A DNA stretch of 64,000 bases, taken from Thioalkalicoccus limnaeus (GTDB lineage Bacteria > Pseudomonadota > Gammaproteobacteria > Chromatiales > Chromatiaceae). A program made the translations under genes and the position numbers. Below the pieces are notes generated by a model. The model had not been told where the DNA came from and ran no database searches. It was given only the letters and a program-made list of their open reading frames with translations. Shown here in pieces: positions 26,424 through 34,782 of the stretch (its first letter is position 1; each line of letters begins with the position of its first letter). The stretch covers positions 1-64,000 of the forward strand of contig NZ_JBDKXB010000011.1 of the NCBI RefSeq assembly GCF_041197575.1, written 5' to 3'.

Positions 26424-27143
26424 TCACCAAGAGGCTCCATCGGGCAGCGGGATCAGGATGTCCGGCCAGGCCTCGCCAGGCCGCGTCAGCCTGATCCGTA
26501 CCCGTTGCGGCAACATCGGCTGATCGAGCCAGTCATCGAACCAATCGCTCTCGGCCTGGCCGTCACGGCCTCCGAAGTAGGCAATCCCCCATTCATCGAC
26601 ATCGTCGAGCAGGACCGTCCGACCGAAGACCCCAGCGGCGGCATCCTGATCGACATCTCGATCGGCGAGGACGCCCGTTGAATCCGCGACGAGTGCCTCC
26701 CAGGCCGGGATTCGGAGCTCCACACGACCCGCCAACACATCCGGGTGCAGCAGCCAGTGCGTCAAGACCAAGGATCGCTGATCCCTCTGCTCCTCGAGGG
26801 TCAAGCGCAGAAGGTAAAGGCCGCCCGTCCCGACGCGATCGGACAGGGGCGCGACGAACTCGATCCATTGGGTATCACCCGACAGGCCCCACCACTGGCG
26901 ATCCTGGTAGGGCATCGCGATCGCTCGCGCTTGCCGCAATGCACGGTCGACGAAACCGCGCGCGATGCGCAGTTCACCGTGGCGGTCGGCCTGCGTCTCG
27001 ACCGTATCCCAGGCCCGCGAACCGAGCCTCAAGCCTGAGAAAAGCAAGAGGTTGATCAGCGCGATCAGGCTCAGCGCGATCAACAGCTCGACCAAGGTAA
27101 AGCCACCTCGGCGACCCCTCGGGATCCCGCGCGCGCGACTCAC
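26424..27143 (-). CDS. gspJ: type II secretion minor pseudopilin GspJ
   Basis: A 239-residue pseudopilin with the prepilin peptidase site RGGFTLVELLIALSLIAL; cleavage is after glycine and glutamate stands at position 5 of the mature protein. The globular domain has RQARAIAMPYQDRQWWGLSG and WIEFVAPLSD typical of GspJ. Its ATG overlaps the gspI stop (ATGA). Confidence 0.93.
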   Translation of the reverse strand: MSRARGIPRGRRGGFTLVELLIALSLIALINLLLFSGLRLGSRAWDTVETQADRHGELRIARGFVDRALRQARAIAMPYQDRQWWGLSGDTQWIEFVAPLSDRVGTGGLYLLRLTLEEQRDQRSLVLTHWLLHPDVLAGRVELRIPAWEALVADSTGVLADRDVDQDAAAGVFGRTVLLDDVDEWGIAYFGGRDGQAESDWFDDWLDQPMLPQRVRIRLTRPGEAWPDILIPLPDGASW

Positions 27144-27559
27144 GGCAGCGCGCCCAGCCGCAGGCTGGTGAGGGTCAACTGCCGCTCGCTGCGACCCGCA
27201 TCGGGCCAGACGACTTCGATCCTGACCAGGTACGGGATCGCGAGCGGCTCGCCAGGAAACTCGGCTTCCAGCGCGAAGGGCTCGATCGCGACCGACCAGG
27301 TAAGACCGTCATCGTCTTCGCCCCGATGGTAGCCGAGCTCGAGCGGGATCTCGAAGCCGACGGCCTGTAATCGGGACTCGGCCAGCGTCGCGGCGCGACC
27401 GTAGTCGACCCCGGCGGCGGTGACCCGGAGCGCCTGCGAGAAGATCTGCAACAGCACACCGAGGCTCAACGCGAGGATCGCGAACGCGACCAGGACCTCC
27501 AGCAGCGAGAATCCGGCCTGGCGCGAGTCGACCCATTGACCGAAGCCAACTCGTTTCAT
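27140..27559 (-). CDS. gspI: type II secretion minor pseudopilin GspI
   Basis: A 139-residue pseudopilin with processing site AGFSLLEVLVAFAILALSLGVLL and the short C-terminal domain usual for GspI (LTWSVAIEPFAL then a final strand). GspI starts assembly of the GspI-J-K tip complex. Start and stop overlap gspH and gspJ as ATGA. Confidence 0.92.
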   Translation of the reverse strand: MKRVGFGQWVDSRQAGFSLLEVLVAFAILALSLGVLLQIFSQALRVTAAGVDYGRAATLAESRLQAVGFEIPLELGYHRGEDDDGLTWSVAIEPFALEAEFPGEPLAIPYLVRIEVVWPDAGRSERQLTLTSLRLGALP

Positions 27560-28050
27560 GGATCATCCCGAGGCGCCATCCGGACCTGCCCGGTCAACCA
27601 GTTGACGCCAACCTGATAACCCTGGTTGCCCCGTTCCAGCAGGATCACGCCGCCGGTCGAGCTGCCATCGGGAAAGAAACGAATCGCGCCAGTCCGTTCA
27701 TCCTGCATCTCGGTCTCGGCGGTCTCGAGCCGGATCCGCATCCGGCTCGGCAGCCGGACGGGCCGGTAACCGCCATCGATCTTCAACGACCGCTCGACGA
27801 GATCGACCGCCAAGGCCGCGTCCCGTCCGGTGCGGATCGCCTCCTCTCGGGCCTGTCTCAGGCTGGCTACCGTCGTGCGCGCCGCAGATTTGAGCTCGAC
27901 GCCGGGAAAGGCGGCGCTGACCAACGGCGGGACGATCGACAGGATCAGGCCCATCAGCGCCAGGACTACGAGCAGTTCGATCAGCGTGAAGCCAACCGCC
28001 CGCGCGACGGGGCGACCCGCCCCGTCACTCCCAACTCGTGATATCGGCAT
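27556..28050 (-). CDS. gspH: type II secretion minor pseudopilin GspH
   Basis: A 164-residue pseudopilin, with VGFTLIELLVVLALMGLILSIV as its processing site and helix and LRQAREEAIRTGRDAALAVDL leading into the beta domain. I placed the start at the ATG at 28050 (MPISRVGSD), which overlaps the gspG gene end by 26 bases; upstream in-frame codons extend to 28107 but lie inside gspG. The leader of about 20 residues before the processing site is basic and rather long. Confidence 0.9.
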   Translation of the reverse strand: MPISRVGSDGAGRPVARAVGFTLIELLVVLALMGLILSIVPPLVSAAFPGVELKSAARTTVASLRQAREEAIRTGRDAALAVDLVERSLKIDGGYRPVRLPSRMRIRLETAETEMQDERTGAIRFFPDGSSTGGVILLERGNQGYQVGVNWLTGQVRMAPRDDP

Positions 28051-28468
28051 TCTCGCCTTCGCCACCTTCGCGGCCATCGGCGCCGTAAGACCAGATGTCG
28101 AAGGCACCGTGCTGCCCTGGATAACGATAATTATACTCGTTACCCCAAGGATCCTTCGGCAACTCGCCGCGCCTTAGATAGGGCCCGTTCCAGTTCGAAA
28201 CATTGCCCGGATTCTCGACGAGTGCACGCAGACCCTCCTCGGTCGTCGGGTAGCGGCCGACCTCGAGCCGGTACAGATCGAGCGTCGCGCCGAGGTCCGC
28301 GATCTGGATCCTCGCGGTCTGGCTCTTGGAGCTGCCCAAAAACTTCATCACCTGAGGCCCGACGAGGCCGGCCAACAGGCCGAGGATGGCCAGCACGACA
28401 AGCAGCTCGACCAGGGTGAAACCGGTCGCAGCGCGACGGCGCCTGGTCTCGCGTAGCTTTGCATTCAT
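28025..28468 (-). CDS. gspG: type II secretion major pseudopilin GspG
   Basis: Major subunit of the pseudopilus, 147 residues from the ATG at 28468. The site TGFTLVELLVVLAILGLLAGLVGP is canonical; VGRYPTTEEGLRALVENPG and LPKDPWGNEYNYRYPGQHG are the diagnostic GspG segments, and the C-terminal DIWSYGADGREGGEGENADITSW holds the calcium-binding loop. An in-frame GTG at 28480 is a possible alternative start. A hairpin precedes it in the transcript. Confidence 0.96.
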   Translation of the reverse strand: MNAKLRETRRRRAATGFTLVELLVVLAILGLLAGLVGPQVMKFLGSSKSQTARIQIADLGATLDLYRLEVGRYPTTEEGLRALVENPGNVSNWNGPYLRRGELPKDPWGNEYNYRYPGQHGAFDIWSYGADGREGGEGENADITSWE

Positions 28469-28509
28469 TGAGATCAACACCTTGATTCAGTTGGACGTGA
28501 AGTAACGCC

Positions 28510-28549
28510 CGCCGACCACACCCGCCTTCGGATGGCCGGGCGGTCGGCG
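28510..28549 (-). other. strong hairpin between gspF and gspG
   Basis: The arms CGCCGACC (28510-28517) and GGTCGGCG (28542-28549) pair perfectly, with further GC-rich pairing possible inside the loop. It lies in the 93-base gap between gspF and gspG, and no T-run follows. It could protect a processed 3-prime segment that carries the highly needed major pseudopilin mRNA, or partly attenuate transcription; the sequence alone does not say which. Confidence 0.5.
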
Positions 28550-28561
28550 TCGTCTTGGGTT

Positions 28562-29770
28562 CTAGAACACGAGCTCGTTGGCCCCGAGGATCGCCATCAG
28601 GATCGAGACGATGATGCCGGCAACGACGATGCCGAGGCCGATGATCAGCACCGGTTCGAGCAAGGTCAAGAGGCGCTGGACGCTGGCCCTCGTCTCCTGG
28701 TCATAGACGCGCGCCACCTTGCCGAGCATGGCCTCCAGGCTGCCCGACTCCTCGCCGACCCGGATCATCTGCAGTGCCAGTTGCGGCAGGATCGCGCGGC
28801 GCCCGAGCGGTTCGGCGAGGCCGCGGCCGCGCTTGAGATCCTCCCCGGCCTCCCCTAGGAGCCCCGCCAGCTTCCGGTTGCCGACGACCTCGCGCGACAG
28901 GTTCAGCGCATTGAGCAACGGCAGCCCATTCGCGAGCAGGGTCGCCAACGTATGACAAAATCGCGCCGTTTCGAGTTTCCATAACAGGTCGCCGAACAGT
29001 GGCACGTCCAGAACCCGATGGTCGAGGCGGGTCCGCACGACCGGATCCTTGAGCCAGCGCTCGATGACGGCGGCGGCGATCGCGACCGCGACCAACATCG
29101 CCCACCAATAATGCCGGAACAGGTCGCCGGCGGCGACGACGATCTGCGTGGGCAGCGGCAGGGCCTCGCCCATGTCCTCGAACAGCAGCGTGAACTGCGG
29201 CACGACCCAGACCAGCAGCGCGATGACCGAGAGCCCAGCGACCCCCAGCAGGATCATCGGGTAGACCAGTGCCGAGGTGATGCTGCCGCGCAACTCGGCG
29301 GTCCGCTCCAGATAATCGGCGAGCCGGGCGAGAACCGCATCGAGCGCCCCGCTGGCCTCGCCGGCGCGGACCATGTTGACGTACAGGCGCGGGAACTGGC
29401 CATCCTGCGCCTCGAGCGCACTGGAGAAGGCTGCCCCGCCGCGGACGCGGTTCTGCAAGTCCGCAAGGACACTCGCGCGATGGGGCTCGGTAGTCAGATC
29501 GATCAGGATCTGCAGCGAACGGTCGAGCGTCAGCCCGGACTCGAGCAAGGTCGCCAGTTGCCGCGTGATGGCCCCGATCTCCTTCTGGCTCAAGCGCCGA
29601 TCGGCCCGGCGCGTCAAGCGCGCGCGCAAACCGCCGGCCGAGCGCGTCTGGATCGGTATCAACCCCAAGGACTGGATCTGTCGAACCGCATTGGCCTCAT
29701 CGAGCGCCTCGAGCTCGCCTTCGACCAACTCACCGTCAGGCTTGACCGCGCGGTATTCGTAACGCAGCAT
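28562..29770 (-). CDS. gspF: type II secretion inner-membrane platform protein GspF
   Basis: Polytopic platform protein, 402 residues from the ATG at 29770, which lies two bases past the gspE stop. Features: N-terminal YEYRAVKPDGELVEGELEA, then LTRRADRRLSQKEIGAITRQLATLLESGLTLDRSL, and the repeat unit with FCHTLATLLANGLPLLNAL. Three membrane helices are visible, the last in VLIIGLGIVVAGIIVSILMAI. Upstream in-frame sequence to 30103 lies inside gspE and is not part of the gene. Confidence 0.95.
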   Translation of the reverse strand: MLRYEYRAVKPDGELVEGELEALDEANAVRQIQSLGLIPIQTRSAGGLRARLTRRADRRLSQKEIGAITRQLATLLESGLTLDRSLQILIDLTTEPHRASVLADLQNRVRGGAAFSSALEAQDGQFPRLYVNMVRAGEASGALDAVLARLADYLERTAELRGSITSALVYPMILLGVAGLSVIALLVWVVPQFTLLFEDMGEALPLPTQIVVAAGDLFRHYWWAMLVAVAIAAAVIERWLKDPVVRTRLDHRVLDVPLFGDLLWKLETARFCHTLATLLANGLPLLNALNLSREVVGNRKLAGLLGEAGEDLKRGRGLAEPLGRRAILPQLALQMIRVGEESGSLEAMLGKVARVYDQETRASVQRLLTLLEPVLIIGLGIVVAGIIVSILMAILGANELVF

Positions 29771-29772
29771 CG

Positions 29773-31545
29773 TCACGCCTCCTCGGCCACGCGCAGGACC
29801 TCCTCGACGGTGGTCCGACCTTGGAGGGCCTTCCGCAGCCCATCGTCGTACATGGTCATCATGCCTTCGGCGATCGCGACACGTTGGATCTCGGTCGCGG
29901 TCGCATGATCGAGCACCGCGCGGCGGATCCCATCGGTCACCAGCAGGACCTCGGCGATCACCAGGCGGCCGTGGTAACCCATCTGGTTGCATTGCGGACA
30001 GCCGACGGGACGATACAGACGCACGGCGGCCCCATCGGCGAGCCGTTCGAGCTTGTCCCGCAACGCCGGCTGTGGTTCGACCGGGACGCGACAATCCGGA
30101 CACAAGCGGCGCACCAGGCGCTGCGCGAGGATCCCATTGACGGTCGAGGTCAACAGGTAGTCATCGACCCCCATCTCGAGGAGCCGGGTGACGGCACTCG
30201 CCGCGTCGTTCGTGTGGAGGGTCGAGAGGACCACGTGACCGGTCAGCGCCGATTGCACGGCAATCCGTGCCGTTTCGAGATCGCGCATCTCGCCGACCAT
30301 GATCACGTCCGGATCCTGGCGGACGATCGCGCGGAGCGCACCGGCGAAGGTCATGCCGATCGACGCCTTGACCTGGATCTGATTGATGCCCTGGAGCTGA
30401 TATTCGACCGGATCCTCGACCGTGATGATCTTGCGTTCCTCTGTGTTGAGACGGCTCAATGCCGTGTACAGGGTGGTACTCTTGCCGCTGCCAGTCGGCC
30501 CCGTGACCAACAGGATGCCGTAAGGCTGTTCGAGGATCCTGAGCAGCCGCTCGCGCGGCGAGCCATCGAAGCCTAGCGCCTCGAAGTCGAAGCGCACGCT
30601 CTCCTTGTCCAGCAACCGCATCACGACGCTTTCGCCGAACATGGTCGGGACCGTCGATACGCGCAGGTCGAGCTCGCGGCCCTGAACACGGATCGGGATG
30701 CGGCCATCCTGCGGCAGCCGTCGCTCCGCGATGTTGAGCTTGGCCATGATCTTGACCCGCGACACCACGGCGGCCTGCGATCGCACCGGCGGGGCCTCGA
30801 CCTCCCTGAGGATGCCATCGATCCGATAGCGAACCTTGAGCTGATCCGCGAAGGGCTCGATGTGGATATCGGATGCACGATTCTCGACGGCCCGCTGGAT
30901 CAGTTGGTTCACGAGCCGAATGACCGGTGCCTCGCTGGCGAGATCCTTCAGGTGCTCGATATCGTCTTCGTCGATCGCCCCGAGCGCCGAGTCCAGGTCG
31001 TTTTGGTCCGGCTCCACCGGATGCTCGTAGAGCTGTTCGATCGCGGCCTCGATCTCCGATGGCAGGCCGACCATAACGCGCACGGGCTTGGCGACCGCCA
31101 GCGCCAACGCGTCACGGAAGTACGGATCCGCTGGATCGGCAAACGCGGCCTCGAGGGCCTCATCGTCGTCGCGCAGCGGCAGGATCCCGGCATCCTTGAG
31201 GAAACGAAGGCTGACCAAGCCTTCGGCGACCGCCTCCGTCGGAAAACGGCTCTTGTCGGCAAGCGGCAGGCCCAACACCTCGGCAAAGGCCATCGCCATG
31301 TCGCGCTCCGAGACCAACCCCAGGCGGACCAGCATCCGCAACAACGGATCACCGCTGTCGTCGGTCACCCGACGGGCGCGATGCAGATCGGCCGTCGCGA
31401 GCTTGCCGCGTTTGTGCAGCGCCGCGATGATCCGCGAAGCTGGATCGCTCGGATCGGTCGCCGGCTCCGCGAGGGGTCGATCCGCGTCGGGATCGCCGTT
31501 CCACGTCGGCTCGATGCGCTCGGCGATCCCGTCAGCCGCGATCAT
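29773..31545 (-). CDS. gspE: type II secretion ATPase GspE
   Basis: Cytoplasmic hexameric ATPase that drives pseudopilus assembly; 590 residues from MIAADGIAE. Walker A is GPTGSGKSTTLYTAL, the Asp box ITVEDPVEYQ, Walker B DPDVIMVGEMRDLETA and the His box TLHTNDAASA. The zinc-binding tetracysteine motif is intact (CPDC and CPQC). The N-terminal 200 residues form the GspL-binding region. The start at 31545 overlaps the upstream WecA-like gene by 14 bases. Confidence 0.96.
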   Translation of the reverse strand: MIAADGIAERIEPTWNGDPDADRPLAEPATDPSDPASRIIAALHKRGKLATADLHRARRVTDDSGDPLLRMLVRLGLVSERDMAMAFAEVLGLPLADKSRFPTEAVAEGLVSLRFLKDAGILPLRDDDEALEAAFADPADPYFRDALALAVAKPVRVMVGLPSEIEAAIEQLYEHPVEPDQNDLDSALGAIDEDDIEHLKDLASEAPVIRLVNQLIQRAVENRASDIHIEPFADQLKVRYRIDGILREVEAPPVRSQAAVVSRVKIMAKLNIAERRLPQDGRIPIRVQGRELDLRVSTVPTMFGESVVMRLLDKESVRFDFEALGFDGSPRERLLRILEQPYGILLVTGPTGSGKSTTLYTALSRLNTEERKIITVEDPVEYQLQGINQIQVKASIGMTFAGALRAIVRQDPDVIMVGEMRDLETARIAVQSALTGHVVLSTLHTNDAASAVTRLLEMGVDDYLLTSTVNGILAQRLVRRLCPDCRVPVEPQPALRDKLERLADGAAVRLYRPVGCPQCNQMGYHGRLVIAEVLLVTDGIRRAVLDHATATEIQRVAIAEGMMTMYDDGLRKALQGRTTVEEVLRVAEEA

Positions 31546-32572
31546 GTTTCCTCTCCAAAAGGCCAATCTTCAAGTGGATCAACACGAGGATCGCAGCCCA
31601 GGCCGCCAGCAGAAACCATTGTTCCGATGGAACCATGGCCGGGGCCATCCAGGCCGACGCACCGGTCGCCGCAAACAGCAGATAGGCCCAGATCAGCGTC
31701 TGACGATGGCTCCAACCGGCCCCTACGAGGCGCTGATAATGGTGCGAACGGTGCGCTTGCCAGACTGGTTCGCCAGCCACGAGCCGTCGCAGCAGGGTCC
31801 AGGTAGCATCGACGATGAAGGGCGCGAAGGCCAGCCACGCGACCCACAGCGGGAAGAGTCCGCTCCCGCTGCCCCACAGGGCCAAGGCGGCAGCCAAGAA
31901 GCCGAGGCTCGACGATCCGACATCGCCCATGAAGAGCCGCGCGCGGGGAAGGTTCTGGGTCAGAAAGCCCGCGGCCGCGGCGGCGATGGTCGCTGCCACC
32001 GCCGCGAACAAGGGATCGCCGCCCTGCCACCCGAGCGCGGCCAAGACGCCGAAACCCACCGTGGCCATGCCGCCGGCCAAACCATCCAAGCCATCCATGA
32101 AATTGTAGAGGTTGGTCATCCAGACGACGAACAGCACCGTCAGCAGCATCGCCAGCGGCGCCGGCGGTAGCCAGTGGCCACCCGGCCATAGGATCTGCCA
32201 CCAGCCGATGCCGCCCACGAGCAGCACCACCGCCGAGAAGACGTGGATCATCAAACGCACGGGCGGCCGGACATGGCCGCGGTCGTCGAACAGGGACACG
32301 ATCGCGACCGGCAGCACCGAGGCCGCGATCCACAGCAACTCGGCGCGCGCGCCGAGGACCGGCGCGGCGAAAAGCAGCGCGATCGCGACAGCGACCAGGA
32401 TCGCGAGCCCGCCCCCGCGCGGAACGGGATGGAGATGCAGCGATCGCGTATTCGGCTGGTCGAGCATCTGCAACCAGGGTATCCGGCCGCGACTCATAGC
32501 GTACGAACCGGCTGCCGCCAACGCGAAGGCCGTCGCTGCGGCGCCCACCACGACCGAAGCGTCATCCAGCAT
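31532..32572 (-). CDS. WecA/MraY-family polyprenyl-phosphate sugar-1-phosphate transferase
   Basis: Polytopic inner-membrane enzyme (346 residues, ten or so helices) that would start a lipid-linked glycan by moving a sugar-1-phosphate from a UDP-sugar to undecaprenyl phosphate. The diagnostic cytoplasmic segments are LDQPNTRSLHLHPVPRGGGLAIL, SLFDDRGHVRP with the catalytic aspartates, TNLYNFMDGLDGLAGG, FMGDVGSSSLGF and the HRSHHYQRLVGAGWSH loop; the pattern resembles WbpL/WbcO rather than WecA proper. It overlaps gspE and leads the secretion operon, and it may serve the glycan locus 11 kb away. A GTG at 32599 is an alternative start. Confidence 0.9.
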   Translation of the reverse strand: MLDDASVVVGAAATAFALAAAGSYAMSRGRIPWLQMLDQPNTRSLHLHPVPRGGGLAILVAVAIALLFAAPVLGARAELLWIAASVLPVAIVSLFDDRGHVRPPVRLMIHVFSAVVLLVGGIGWWQILWPGGHWLPPAPLAMLLTVLFVVWMTNLYNFMDGLDGLAGGMATVGFGVLAALGWQGGDPLFAAVAATIAAAAAGFLTQNLPRARLFMGDVGSSSLGFLAAALALWGSGSGLFPLWVAWLAFAPFIVDATWTLLRRLVAGEPVWQAHRSHHYQRLVGAGWSHRQTLIWAYLLFAATGASAWMAPAMVPSEQWFLLAAWAAILVLIHLKIGLLERKHDRG

Positions 32573-32614
32573 GTCGCGCGCTCGTCGACTCCACGGCACC
32601 CATGTCGATCGGGT

Positions 32615-33169
32615 TCAAACCTCGCGTTGCAGTTGGTTCTCGACCTCCGATCGACGATCCTGCCCGACCAGCAGCTCGATCAGCGTCAACGCGAAATCCA
32701 TCGCGGTTCCCGGACCGCGCGATGTGACGAGCTTGCCGTCTACGACAACGGCGTCACTCCGATGGCGAACCGACGGGTAGGCGGCCGGATCGAGCGCCCC
32801 CGGATACCAGGTCGCCGCGCGTCCGTCGAGCAGCCCGGCGTTTGCCAACACCTTCGGCGCAGCACAGATGGCCGCCGTGTAGCGATCCATCGACCGGTGT
32901 CGGGTCAGCAGCTCGCGGACGCGCGGATCCTGGTCGAGATGATCGGCGCCGGGCAGCCCACCGGGTAGAAGGATCATGTCGAACGATTGGTCGGCGACCG
33001 CGGCCAGTTCGGTGTCCGGAACCAAGACAGTCCCTCGGCTGGCGGTCACCGGACCGGCGACCATACCGGCCGTGACGACCTCGATCGCGGCCCGGCGCAA
33101 CAGGTCGATGAGCGTGACAGCTTCGAGTTCCTCGAAACCCTCGGCGAGCGGTATCAGAACACGCAGCAT
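32615..33169 (-). CDS. DJ-1/PfpI family protein (YajL-like)
   Basis: A 184-residue class I glutamine-amidotransferase-like fold protein. MLRVLIPLAEGFEELEAV has the conserved glutamate that hydrogen-bonds the reactive cysteine, and AAICAAPKVLANAGLLDG holds that cysteine at the nucleophile elbow. Members of the subfamily are described as protein deglycases, glyoxalases or chaperones; the precise role is disputed. GGAGG lies five bases before the chosen ATG. Confidence 0.92.
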   Translation of the reverse strand: MLRVLIPLAEGFEELEAVTLIDLLRRAAIEVVTAGMVAGPVTASRGTVLVPDTELAAVADQSFDMILLPGGLPGADHLDQDPRVRELLTRHRSMDRYTAAICAAPKVLANAGLLDGRAATWYPGALDPAAYPSVRHRSDAVVVDGKLVTSRGPGTAMDFALTLIELLVGQDRRSEVENQLQREV

Positions 33170-33232
33170 CAAATCCTCCGTCGTTCGTAACGATCAATCG
33201 CGCGCGTCCGCGCCACCGGGGGAATCATGCCT

Positions 33233-34534
33233 TCAGCCGGCCCTGTCGCTCTGAAAGAGCACAACACCCTTGAGCACGTTCAGCGCCTCGCTCAACTGGT
33301 AGTCCTCGAGCGCCAGGGGTCGATCGACGGGGCCGTCGGATTCCGTCTCCGCCGGGTCGGCGTCATCGAGACCGCGGATCAGATCGGCTTCCTTTACCGC
33401 GTTTTCCGCCGGCCGCGCCAGGATCAATTCGCCCTGCGCCACCGTGATGTCGGGCACGATGCCGTGGGCCTGAATCGAACGTCCATCCGGTGTAAAGTAG
33501 CGGGCGGTCGTCAGCTTCAAACCACGGGACTCATCGATCGGGACGACCGTCTGCACCGACCCCTTGCCGAAGGTCTGGGTACCCATGATGATCGCCCGAC
33601 GATGATCCTGCAAGGCCCCGGCCACGATCTCCGACGCCGATGCGCTGCCGGCGTTGACGAGCACGACCAAGGGCGCACCGCCGAGCAGCTCATCGGGATT
33701 CGCGGAAAAATCCAGACGCGAGGCCTGATCACGACCCTCGGTGTAGACGACCAAACCTTCGTCGAGGAAGGCGTCCGCGACCTTAACCGCGCTATTGAGC
33801 ATCCCGCCCGGGTTGTTGCGCAGATCCAGGATCAAGCCTTTGAGACGACCGTCGTTCTCCTGTTCGAGATCGCCGATCGCGCGGCGCAGGTCGTCCGGCG
33901 TGCGCGCCTGGAAGTGTGAGATCCGAACATACCCGAAGCCCGGTTCGAGCGACCGGCTGCGAACGCTCGCGACCTGGATGACCGCACGCTCGATCTCGAG
34001 GGTCAGAGGGTCGCTGCCCTCGCGGATAATCGTCAGCGAGATGCGGCTGCCTGGCTTGCCGCGCATCTGATTGATCGCATCGTTGAGGCTCATACCCTTG
34101 ACCGGCTTGTCGTCGATCCGCACGATGAGGTCGCCGGCCTGGATCCCAGCCCGCGCGGCCGGCGTATCGTCGATCGGCGCGATGACCTTGATGAAGCCGT
34201 TCTCCATGCCGACTTCGATGCCGAGCCCACCGAACTCGCCACTGGTACCTACCTGCAGTTCGCGGTATTCGTCGCGATTGAGATAGGCGGAATGCGGGTC
34301 GAGGCTTGACAGCATGCCGCGGATCGCACCCTCGAGCAGGTCCTCGTCGTCGACCTCCTCGACGTAGTCCTTCTTGATGCGTCCGAGGACCTCGGCAAAG
34401 GTCCTAAGCTCCTCGAGCGGCAGATGGGCCGAGGCCTCGTCACGCTCGGCGAGAACGGGGCCGATCTGCGTGCCGAACAGACCGAGCAACAACCCGAACA
34501 GCATCCCGTAGAGGACGGGGAGGCGCGTTTTCAT
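33233..34534 (-). CDS. ctpA: carboxy-terminal processing protease CtpA (S41)
   Basis: Periplasmic serine protease, 433 residues from MKTRLPVLYG, with an N-terminal signal anchor (GMLFGLLLGLFG). The PDZ domain (EFGGLGIEVGMENGFIKVIAPIDDTPA) is followed by the S41 core; the catalytic serine lies in LVNAGSASASEIVAGAL and the lysine in QTFGKGSVQT. Downstream of envC on the same strand, it is separated from it by 248 bases that hold no gene I can support. Related enzymes trim cell-wall hydrolases and their activators. Confidence 0.95.
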   Translation of the reverse strand: MKTRLPVLYGMLFGLLLGLFGTQIGPVLAERDEASAHLPLEELRTFAEVLGRIKKDYVEEVDDEDLLEGAIRGMLSSLDPHSAYLNRDEYRELQVGTSGEFGGLGIEVGMENGFIKVIAPIDDTPAARAGIQAGDLIVRIDDKPVKGMSLNDAINQMRGKPGSRISLTIIREGSDPLTLEIERAVIQVASVRSRSLEPGFGYVRISHFQARTPDDLRRAIGDLEQENDGRLKGLILDLRNNPGGMLNSAVKVADAFLDEGLVVYTEGRDQASRLDFSANPDELLGGAPLVVLVNAGSASASEIVAGALQDHRRAIIMGTQTFGKGSVQTVVPIDESRGLKLTTARYFTPDGRSIQAHGIVPDITVAQGELILARPAENAVKEADLIRGLDDADPAETESDGPVDRPLALEDYQLSEALNVLKGVVLFQSDRAG

Positions 34535-34782
34535 GATATCTGGTTCCCGTAACACGGCATTGGGTTTGGCACCGCGCCGCGGCCGGATCAGCAATGGAGC
34601 CCGGGCCCGCGATCGCAGTATTTGAGCACAAATTCAAGGCGACGTTCCGCGACGACGAGCACCCAAGGCCTCTGGGTCGTCGGGCCTTCGACGCGGCGTC
34701 GACGACCCGACCCCGCCGAACGCCCCGCGTGAGTCGCCAGGCTGGCGTTGCGGACGCGCCACCCGATCGATCAGGGCTTCCT

